A DNA stretch of 23,792 nucleotides from contig CALMOL010000490.1 of assembly GCA_937871685.1 (NCBI GenBank), positions 1 to 23,792 of the forward strand, read 5' to 3'. Position numbers and translations under genes: made by a program. Source of the stretch: an uncultured Verrucomicrobiota bacterium. Lineage in GTDB: Bacteria > Verrucomicrobiota > Verrucomicrobiia > Chthoniobacterales > SZAS-18. Below are positions 15,996 to 22,367 of the stretch, one piece after another (position 1 is the stretch's first letter; each line of letters begins with the position of its first letter). The notes below the pieces were generated by a model. The model saw nothing but the letters and a program-made list of their open reading frames with translations, was not told where the DNA came from and did not search any database.

Positions 15996-18167
15996 TTACT
16001 TGCCGCCTTTTTGGTCGAGCACGGCGGCCTTTACCTGCTCGGGCACCTGCTCGAAATGCGAGGGTTCCATCGAGTAGGACGAACGGCCCTTGGAAAGGGA
16101 GCGGATCGCGGTGGCGTAACCAAACATTTCGGCTAGCGGCACGTCGGCGTTGACCACGCAGAGACCCTGCTTCATCTCGATGCCCTTGATGAGGCCGCGG
16201 CGGCGGTTGAGGTCGCCCATGATGTCGCCCTGGTATTCCTCGGGCGTGGAATTCTCGACCTTCATGATCGGCTCCAGCAGAATGGGCTTGGCCTTCTTGA
16301 AGCCGTCCTTCACCGCGAAGATGGCGGCCAGCTTGAACGCCATTTCGTTGGAGTCCACCTCATGATAGGAGCCGTCGATGATCTCGATGGCCACGTCGAT
16401 GACCGGGTAGCCGCCGAGCACACCGTTGAGAACCGCCTCCTCGACGCCCTTCTTCACCGCGGGAATGTAATCCTTGGGGATCACGCCGCCGACGACCTTG
16501 TTTTCGACGACGAGACCCGTGCCGCGCACGCCCGGGGCGACGGTGACGACGACATGGCCGTATTGGCCACGGCCGCCGGACTGCTTGATGAGCTTGCCCT
16601 CGCCAGTGGCATTGGCCGTGATGGTCTCGCGATAGGCGATCTGCGGCTTGCCGGCGTTGGCCTCGACCTTGAACTCGCGCATGAGGCGATCGCGGATGAT
16701 CTCCAAGTGCAGCTCACCCATGCCGGCGATGATGACCTGGCCGGTGTCCACGTCGGTGTGCACGCGGAAGGTCGGATCCTCCTCGGCAAGGCGTTGGAGC
16801 GCGGTGCCCATCTGCTCCTGGTCCCCCTTGGTCTTCGGCTCGATGGCCAGCGTGATGACCGGAGCGGGGAAGGTCGGCGGCGCCAGCAAGCTGGCGTGGT
16901 CCTCGTCGCAAAGGGTGTCGCCTGTAGTGATGTTGCGGATGCCCACGATGGCCGCGATGTCGCCCGAATACACTGTGTCGATGTCCTCGCGCTTGTCGGC
17001 CTGGATCTGGATCAGGCGGGAGATGCGCTCGCGCTTGTTGGTGCGCGGGTTGTAAACCGTGTCGCCCTTCGAAAGCTTGCCGGAATACACGCGGAAGAAC
17101 ACGAGCTTTCCGACGAAGGGATCGCTCCAGAGCTTGAACGCCAGCGAGCAGAAGTTGCCGTTGTCGTCGGCCGGCGCGTCGATGTGCTTCTCGGCGTCAT
17201 CCGGATCCATGCCGCGCGCCGGCGGGATGTCGAGCGGGCCGGGCAGATAGTCCACCACGGCATCCACGAGGTATTGCACGCCCTTGTTCTTGAAGGCGGA
17301 GCCGCCCACGACCGGGACGAAGCGGTTCGCGATGGTCTGCCGGCGGATGGCCGCCTTGAGCATCTCGGCGGTGATCGGCTGCTCCTCGAGATAGGCGGTC
17401 GCCAGCTCGTCGTCGAGGTCGGCGATCGCGGAAATCAGCGTCGCGCGGGCCTCCTCGGCCATGCCCCTCAGATCGGCGGGGATTTCCTCGACGGTGTAGG
17501 TCGAACCAATCTTGTCGTTGTCGGAATAGAGGACCGCCTTCTGGTTGACCACGTCGAGCTGACCGCGAAGCACGTCTTCCTTGCCTAGCGGGATGAGCAC
17601 CGGCTGGCAGTTGGCGAGGAGCTTCTTGCGCATCGAGTCCACGGCGGCGTCGAAGTCGGCGCCCACGCGGTCCATCTTGTTGATGAAGGCGATGCGCGGG
17701 ACCTGATACTTGTTGGCCTGCCGCCAGACGGTCTCGGACTGCGGCTGCACGCCGGCCACGGCGTCGAATACGGCGATGGCGCCGTCGAGCACGCGCAAGG
17801 AGCGCTCCACCTCGGCCGTGAAGTCCACGTGGCCGGGGGTGTCGATGATGTTCACCCGCATCTTCGTGCCGGCGTAAAGTTTGACGATGCCTTCCTCGGG
17901 CTTCTGCTGCCAGAAGCAGGTGGTGGCTGCCGAGGTGATGGTGATGCCGCGCTCGCGCTCCTGCTCCATCCAATCGGTGACGGTGTTGCCGTCATGCACC
18001 TCGCCGATCTTGTGGATCGTGCCGGTGTAGAAAAGGATGCGCTCGGTGAGCGTGGTCTTGCCGGCGTCGATGTGCGCGGCGATGCCGATGTTGCGCGTGC
18101 GTTCCAGCGAGTAGGGACGGTCCGGCGAGTTCGGGTTCTTGACCGGAGCTTCGAGGGTGGCGGACAT
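15996..18167 (-). CDS. fusA: Translation elongation factor G
   Basis: 723 residues. GTPase that drives translocation and, with RRF, ribosome recycling. G-domain motifs are complete: AHIDAGKTT at 31-39 (P-loop), RERGITITSAAT (switch I), DTPGHVDF (switch II) and INKMDR (G4). Later domains show GMGELHLEIIRDRL and GRGQYGHVVV, and the C-terminal YGYATAIRS-type block appears as FGYATAIRSLSKGRSSYSME. An N-terminal extension of about 20 residues (MSATLEAPVKNPNSPDRPYS) precedes the usual start. Preceded by an 81-bp gap holding a GC-rich hairpin. The leader is pyrimidine-rich (GCTCCTTTCCTTCCCTCG) with no Shine-Dalgarno. Confidence 0.99.
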   Translation of the reverse strand: MSATLEAPVKNPNSPDRPYSLERTRNIGIAAHIDAGKTTLTERILFYTGTIHKIGEVHDGNTVTDWMEQERERGITITSAATTCFWQQKPEEGIVKLYAGTKMRVNIIDTPGHVDFTAEVERSLRVLDGAIAVFDAVAGVQPQSETVWRQANKYQVPRIAFINKMDRVGADFDAAVDSMRKKLLANCQPVLIPLGKEDVLRGQLDVVNQKAVLYSDNDKIGSTYTVEEIPADLRGMAEEARATLISAIADLDDELATAYLEEQPITAEMLKAAIRRQTIANRFVPVVGGSAFKNKGVQYLVDAVVDYLPGPLDIPPARGMDPDDAEKHIDAPADDNGNFCSLAFKLWSDPFVGKLVFFRVYSGKLSKGDTVYNPRTNKRERISRLIQIQADKREDIDTVYSGDIAAIVGIRNITTGDTLCDEDHASLLAPPTFPAPVITLAIEPKTKGDQEQMGTALQRLAEEDPTFRVHTDVDTGQVIIAGMGELHLEIIRDRLMREFKVEANAGKPQIAYRETITANATGEGKLIKQSGGRGQYGHVVVTVAPGVRGTGLVVENKVVGGVIPKDYIPAVKKGVEEAVLNGVLGGYPVIDVAIEIIDGSYHEVDSNEMAFKLAAIFAVKDGFKKAKPILLEPIMKVENSTPEEYQGDIMGDLNRRRGLIKGIEMKQGLCVVNADVPLAEMFGYATAIRSLSKGRSSYSMEPSHFEQVPEQVKAAVLDQKGGK

Positions 18168-18201
18168 AAAGGCGAGGGAAGGAAAGGAGCCGGGACGAAA
18201 A

Positions 18202-18232
18202 CCGCCGGGCGCGCAGCGTGGCGGCCCGGCGG
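18202..18232 (-). promoter_or_regulatory. GC-rich stem-loop in the rpsG-fusA leader
   Basis: Arms 18202-18210 (CCGCCGGGC) and 18224-18232 (GCCCGGCGG) are perfect 9-bp complements with a 13-base loop. No U-run follows on the transcript, so a plain terminator is unlikely. It could be a protein-binding or mRNA-processing hairpin controlling fusA relative to rpsG, or a stabilising 3' structure. Role inferred only. Confidence 0.45.
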
Positions 18233-18248
18233 AGCAGGAGTGAGGAGG

Positions 18249-18719
18249 TTAGTAGCGGAAGTGAGCGAAGGCACGGTTGGCCTGCGCCATGCGGTGGGTG
18301 TCGTCGCGCTTCTTGATGGCGGAACCCTGGCCGGTGGCAGCGTCCTTCAGCTCGAAGGCGAGGCCGCGCGCCATGCCGCCGCGGCGCTTGTTGGCGAAAC
18401 CGGTGATCCAGCGCATCGCGAGCGAGACCTGGCGCTCGGGCGAGATCTCGATGGGCACCTGGTAAGTGGCGCCACCCACGCGGCGGGACTTCACCTCGAG
18501 GCGCGGCTTCACGTTCTCGATGGCGCGATTGAGAATCTCCAGCGGGTCCACGGCATCGGAGCCCTCGTGGGACTTCTCGATGGCCTCATACACGATGCGC
18601 TCGGCGAGCGACTTCTTGCCGCCGCGCATGATGGTGGAGATGAGGCGCGAGACGAGCGGGCTCGCGTAGCGCGAGTCGAGCTTTTCTTCCTTCTTGATGA
18701 CGCGGCGGCGACGGGACAT
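18249..18719 (-). CDS. rpsG: 30S ribosomal protein S7
   Basis: 156 residues, standard length. Starts MSRRRRVIKKEEKLDSRY and carries LVSRLISTIMRGGKKSLAERIVYEA, RVGGATYQVPIEISPERQ (rRNA-binding hairpin) and KKRDDTHRMAQANRAFAHFRY at the C-terminus. S7 nucleates the 30S head at the 3' domain of 16S rRNA. In E. coli it represses the str operon by binding the rpsL-rpsG spacer; here that spacer is only 45 bp with no clear structure. The leader CCCTCCATCTTCTCCGTTTCA lacks a Shine-Dalgarno. Confidence 0.98.
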   Translation of the reverse strand: MSRRRRVIKKEEKLDSRYASPLVSRLISTIMRGGKKSLAERIVYEAIEKSHEGSDAVDPLEILNRAIENVKPRLEVKSRRVGGATYQVPIEISPERQVSLAMRWITGFANKRRGGMARGLAFELKDAATGQGSAIKKRDDTHRMAQANRAFAHFRY

Positions 18720-18764
18720 TTGAAACGGAGAAGATGGAGGGTCGAAATTCGGGGCGAGGCGCGC

Positions 18765-19190
18765 TTATTTCTTGCCACCCTTGCCACCTTTGGCGGGAGC
18801 GGCGGCGGCCGCGGCGCCGGCCTTGGGGCGCTTGGCGCCATACTTGGAACGGGAGCGACGGCGCTTGTCCACGCCGGTGGCGTCGAGGGTGCCGCGCACG
18901 ATGTGGTAGCGAACGCCGGGCAGATCCTTCACGCGGCCACCCCGCACGAGCACGATGGAATGCTCCTGGAGATTGTGTCCCTCGCCGGGGATGTAGGCGA
19001 TCACCTCGATGCCGTTGGTCAGACGCACCTTGGCCACCTTGCGCAGGGCCGAGTTCGGCTTCTTGGGCGTGCGGGTCATCACCTGCACGCACACGCCGCG
19101 ACGCTGCGGGCACACCTTGAGAGCCGGCGACTTCGACTTGTAGGTGACGCGCGTCCGGCCTTTGCGGACCAACTGATTGATCGTGGGCAT
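18765..19190 (-). CDS. rpsL: 30S ribosomal protein S12
   Basis: 141 residues from the ATG at 19190 (MPTINQLVRKGR); the frame stays open far upstream but only this start gives S12. The decoding-site loops are wild type: TPKKPNSALRK with Lys43, and GGRVKDLPGVRYH with the second streptomycin-relevant Lys and the Asp that is methylthiolated in some bacteria. After the usual end (YGAKRPK) there is an Ala/Gly/Lys tail of roughly 16 residues, making it longer than the 124-residue standard. First gene of the translation cluster; divergent from pepA across a 242-bp region. Confidence 0.98.
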   Translation of the reverse strand: MPTINQLVRKGRTRVTYKSKSPALKVCPQRRGVCVQVMTRTPKKPNSALRKVAKVRLTNGIEVIAYIPGEGHNLQEHSIVLVRGGRVKDLPGVRYHIVRGTLDATGVDKRRRSRSKYGAKRPKAGAAAAAAPAKGGKGGKK

Positions 19191-19348
19191 GAGCTTTTCG
19201 GAGAAAGGAAAACGGTTTGGGCAGCGGGCGCTTGAGGCGCACACCACGACGGCGAAACGTTTTTGCACCGAAAAGAACGGCGGTCTCACCGAGCGTGGTC
19301 CGCAAGGGGCGGGCACGCTAGGCGAGAGCCGTGCCGGCGCAAGAAATA

Positions 19349-19381
19349 TTTGGTCCACCATGGCCCACAAACGGGACCAAA
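19349..19381. promoter_or_regulatory. Inverted repeat in the rpsL/pepA divergent region
   Basis: TTTGGTCC (19349-19356) and GGACCAAA (19374-19381) are perfect 8-bp inverted arms separated by 17 bp. On the minus strand the segment includes TTGTGG and TATTTC 16 bases apart, a weak promoter-like pair for rpsL. Location about 160 bp before rpsL and 50 bp before pepA fits an operator, but this is inference. Confidence 0.3.
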
Positions 19382-19432
19382 AGGGCTTTCTTGCCCGAAG
19401 CGGTAGCACCGGCAAAGATCCCGGCCTTTCCC

Positions 19433-20815
19433 ATGAAGCTTCTTTTTGCCTCCGATCCCCCAAAATCCGCCGCCGTTCTCGTCCGCTACTTCCCCAAGGA
19501 GGAGCGGGCGAATCTGCCGGTGACGGTGGGCGCGGCGGAATTCTCGCTCGGCCGCGGCTCGCTGCTGCCGCTGCCGCATGCGGGCGATGCCGTCGAGCGT
19601 GAACTCGCCTTTGCCGAGGCTGGCGAGCGCGGTGAGGAAGCGGATCGTCGTGCCGCTGTTGCCGCAAAACAGCTCGGCGGCTGGCGACGGGATCTTCCCG
19701 CCTTGGCAGGGGTCCCCGTCGGCAACTACCGCTTCGAGGAATTCCTGCCGGTGCACCGGCACACCAACCCGCTCCGCGTCCTGACGCTCGTGGTCTCGGA
19801 GGAACGCCGCAAGACCGCAAAGGCCGCCGCCGAGCGCGGCCGGGCCATCGCCGACGCGGTGAACCTCGCGCGCGACACCGCCAACCAGCCGCCCAACGTC
19901 ATCAACCCCCCCACCCTCGCCGACCACGCGCGCCGCGTGGCCCACAAGCACGGCCTGGAATGCGAGATCCTCGACGAGAAGGACCTGCGCAAGGGCAAGT
20001 TCGGCGGCCTGCTCGCCGTGGGCGGGGCCAGCGCCAGCGCGCCGCGCCTGATCGTTCTGCGCCACCGCGGCGGCAAAAAGGGCGAGGCGCCCGTGTGCAT
20101 TGTCGGCAAGGCCGTCACCTTCGACGCCGGCGGCCTCTCCATCAAGACCGCCGAGGGCATGGTGGACATGGTGTTCGACAAGTGCGGCGGCTGCGCCGTG
20201 CTCGGCGCCATCGCCGGCATCGCCAAGCTCGGCGTGCGCCGCAACGTGACGGCGATCATCCCCGCCGCCGAGAACATGATCGGCCCCGTCGCCTATCGCC
20301 CCGGTGACATCGTCACGGCTTACGGCGGCAAGACCATCGAGGTGCTCAACACGGACGCCGAGGGACGAGTCATTCTCGCCGACGCGCTCGTCTATGCCGT
20401 GGAGGACGAGAAGGCCGCTCAGATCGTCGATCTCGCCACGCTGACCGGTGCCTGCATCATCGCCCTCGGCGACGACGCGGCCGGCCTGTTTTCGACGCAC
20501 GACGACCTCGCCGCCGAGATCGACGCCGCCGCGAAGCGCGCGGGTGAGATGACGTGGCGCCTGCCGATCTTCCCCTACCACGACAAGCGCATCCGCGGCG
20601 ACGTGGGCCAGGTAAAGAACACCGGCGGCCGCCCCGGCGGCGCGAGCACGGCGGCGGCCTTCCTCAAGGTCTTCGCCGGCGGCCGGCCGTGGGTCCACCT
20701 CGACATCGCCGGCCCCGCCGCCATCGACAAGGACCGCCCCGGCATGGCCCGCGGCGCCACCGGCTACGGCGTGCGCACACTCCTTGAGTGGCTCGCGCCG
20801 GCCGAAGCCGCGTGA
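19433..20815 (+). CDS. pepA: M17 leucyl aminopeptidase, chimeric N-terminal domain
   Basis: 460 residues from the ATG at 19433 (MKLLFASDPP); a GTG at 19331 in frame would add unrelated sequence. Cytosolic two-metal exopeptidase releasing N-terminal residues. All active-site residues align with exact E. coli spacing: Lys226 and Asp231 in VGKAVTFDAGG, Lys238, Asp249, and Asp308, Glu310 and Arg312 in NTDAEGR. The catalytic domain is therefore complete. The N-terminal domain is about 44 residues shorter than in E. coli PepA, and residues about 46-91 are the antisense reading of an aroA fragment (19568-19705). The frame is open through it and homologous-looking sequence resumes at YRFEEF. The product is probably catalytically able, but oligomer assembly, which in this family uses both domains, may be altered. 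Convergent with the gene at 21306-22367 across a palindrome array. Confidence 0.93.
   Translation: MKLLFASDPPKSAAVLVRYFPKEERANLPVTVGAAEFSLGRGSLLPLPHAGDAVERELAFAEAGERGEEADRRAAVAAKQLGGWRRDLPALAGVPVGNYRFEEFLPVHRHTNPLRVLTLVVSEERRKTAKAAAERGRAIADAVNLARDTANQPPNVINPPTLADHARRVAHKHGLECEILDEKDLRKGKFGGLLAVGGASASAPRLIVLRHRGGKKGEAPVCIVGKAVTFDAGGLSIKTAEGMVDMVFDKCGGCAVLGAIAGIAKLGVRRNVTAIIPAAENMIGPVAYRPGDIVTAYGGKTIEVLNTDAEGRVILADALVYAVEDEKAAQIVDLATLTGACIIALGDDAAGLFSTHDDLAAEIDAAAKRAGEMTWRLPIFPYHDKRIRGDVGQVKNTGGRPGGASTAAAFLKVFAGGRPWVHLDIAGPAAIDKDRPGMARGATGYGVRTLLEWLAPAEAA
19568..19705 (-). pseudogene. aroA: EPSP synthase (aroA) fragment, antisense inside pepA
   Basis: The minus strand reads 46 residues starting QGGKIPSPAA, then ELFCGNSGTTIRFLTAL, then GEFTLDGIARMRQR. 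This fits the EPSP synthase signature pattern LxxGNSGTTxRxLxA and the RMRQRP block that follows it in the family. The next codon after RMRQR is CAG rather than the expected proline, and flanking minus-strand sequence is plain antisense of pepA, so only an internal piece (about a tenth of the gene) is present, without start or stop. It cannot make an enzyme. It reads through as residues 46-91 of the pepA frame. Confidence 0.75.
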
Positions 20816-21305
20816 TGCCAAGCTTTCGTCAGGGCGGGCGCAGCCATTTTCTGCCCATCGCAGGGCAAGAATGGTCAGGCGCATGACCCAGGCAGGTCCT
20901 TCGCCTGACCCAGGGTGCCCATGCGCATGACCCTCCACGGTCATGCGCAAGGCAGGAGGCGGTCATGAGCCTGCTCCCCGAGATCAGGCGCATGCCGCGC
21001 AATGCCATGCGCCTGACCCTTCCAAGCCATGCGCATGCTGGTTTGGGTCAGGCGCATGACCTTGGAGGGCCTGCGCAAGGCACCAGCCGTCATGCGCATG
21101 ACCCCAGAGGGTCAGGCGCATGGCGCCAAGTGCCAAGCGCATGGCTGATCATGCCATGCGCTTGCCACGCCGGGGTCATGCGCTTGGCATCCAAGGTCAG
21201 GCGCATGGGTCATTCGGGCAGGCGCTTGACCCCAGGTGGGTCAGGCAGATGGCCTCGCCGGGTCGTTCGCACGGGCGCACCGCAGCCGTGAAATCCCTTG
21301 CTGGT
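20816..21305. other. Convergent intergenic region, occupied by the palindrome array
   Basis: 490 bp between the stops of pepA (plus) and the thrombospondin-type-3-like gene (minus). Apart from the array at 20852-21276 there is nothing else I can support: no open frame with protein character and no classical terminator with a T-run. The array itself may be where both converging transcripts end. Confidence 0.6.
20852..21276. repeat. Array of about 20 helically phased 16-bp palindromes
   Basis: Degenerate copies of GGTCAKGCGCATGACC start at 20852, 20873, 20895, 20917, 20939, 20961, 20982, 21003, 21025, 21046, 21067, 21088, 21110, 21131, 21152, 21174, 21195, 21216, 21239 and 21261. Steps are 21 or 22 bp (one of 23), mean about 21.5, leaving 5-7 bp spacers of unrelated sequence. 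The GCGC centre and the GGTCA/TGACC ends are the most conserved; positions 6 and 11 vary most. Copies at 20873 and 21046 are identical, 21088 is one base from the perfect palindrome, and the two outermost copies are weakest; a further degenerate unit may exist near 20832. Mixed 21/22 steps rule out a coding repeat. The array fills the gap between convergent pepA and the 21306-22367 gene. Confidence 0.9.
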
Positions 21306-22367
21306 TCAGGGCCGCGGCGTGACGCGGAGGCGGATGAACCGGTGCTTGATGCTCGCGTCGAGCGCGCGGGCGTCGCGGACCTTCAATTGCAACGGCGTGG
21401 AGTTCATCACGACGATGTCTTGCGACTCGACGGAGCCCCACGTCAGAAGGTCGCCGGAGGTTTCCACCGCGTAGTCCACCACGCAGGTGCGGCCGCCGGG
21501 GCGGGTCACCGTGAGCACGAGGTATTTCGAGGTGCCGACGGTCTCGATCGTCTGCCGGACGGCTTGGTTGAGCAGGCGCGACTTCGACACGCGCGGGTCG
21601 AGGCCCAGGGCGTAGGCCATGAGATTGATGATGCCATCGCGCGCCGGGGCGGCCTGCGGGCTGGCGTCGGCGCCCTCGAGGTAGTTGGCGGCGACCCACT
21701 TCGCCCACTCGTAGCAATTCGGATCGGTGCCGGCGAGATATTCCCCGAGGTTCGACACGCCGTCGCCGTCGAGGTCCTGGTCGGCGTCGGAGGGGTCGTT
21801 CGGGTTGAGGCCGTGGGCGATTTCCCAGGCGTCGGGGATGCCGTCGCCGTCGGTGTCCTGGCCGCCGGTGTCGGGCGAGGCGAAGAGGAGGTCAATCTGC
21901 TCGAAACGACCGCGCTGGATCTCGCGGTAGGTGAGCGTGGAGTTGCGCGGGCCGTTCGCCGGCGTGCGCAGCGTGGCCGGCAGCCCGTTGACCTGCACCG
22001 ACATCGCGAAGCTCGCGTCGCCCGGCGTGACGCTGACGGTCTGGTCCGAAAGGAGGAAGCCCGCCGGCACCTTTTCAGCGGGCACTTCCAGCCGATAGGA
22101 GAACGACTGCGCGCCGGCCGGGCCGGGCACCGGCTGGAGCGCGACGTTGACCGTGAACGGCGCGGCCGTGCCGGGAGGCTGGAAGGTCCAGGCGAGCGTG
22201 CCGAGATAGACCTGTGCGCCGGCCCCGACGCGAGTGTCCGTGACCTTGCCGTAGAAGGTCAGAAACGGCTCCGAGAAGCCACTCGGCGGCACGGCGCGCG
22301 CGGCGGGGAGCAGCGCGAGGAAAAACGCGAGGATCGGCGCGCGGAGGTCAGAGACCGGGATACGCAT
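21306..22367 (-). CDS. Secreted protein with thrombospondin type 3-like calcium-binding repeats
   Basis: 353 residues from the ATG at 22367. A signal peptide is clear (about residues 1-25, APILAFFLALLPAARA). The middle (about 166-217) has two DxDxDG-type loops, QDTDGDGIPDAWEIAHGLNP and DQDLDGDGVSNLGEYLAGTDP, as in thrombospondin type 3 / EF-hand-like calcium-binding segments common in secreted Verrucomicrobiota and Planctomycetota proteins. The C-terminal 100 residues form a beta-rich domain with VVDYAVETSGDLLTWGSVES, of a type that often follows such repeats. Its start overlaps the end of the upstream gene by 20 bp, implying translational coupling and a joint role. No enzymatic motif is visible. 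Confidence 0.85.
   Translation of the reverse strand: MRIPVSDLRAPILAFFLALLPAARAVPPSGFSEPFLTFYGKVTDTRVGAGAQVYLGTLAWTFQPPGTAAPFTVNVALQPVPGPAGAQSFSYRLEVPAEKVPAGFLLSDQTVSVTPGDASFAMSVQVNGLPATLRTPANGPRNSTLTYREIQRGRFEQIDLLFASPDTGGQDTDGDGIPDAWEIAHGLNPNDPSDADQDLDGDGVSNLGEYLAGTDPNCYEWAKWVAANYLEGADASPQAAPARDGIINLMAYALGLDPRVSKSRLLNQAVRQTIETVGTSKYLVLTVTRPGGRTCVVDYAVETSGDLLTWGSVESQDIVVMNSTPLQLKVRDARALDASIKHRFIRLRVTPRP

Noticed and set aside
19286..20950. 554-codon minus-strand frame opposite pepA as a complete gene
   Set aside because: Only the 46-residue aroA-like part has family character; the rest is antisense of conserved pepA motifs. Kept only as a gene fragment.
20852..21276. CRISPR array
   Set aside because: Units are only 16 bp and degenerate, and spacers only 5-7 bp; no cas genes are nearby. 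CRISPR repeats are longer, near-identical and have spacers of about 30 bp.
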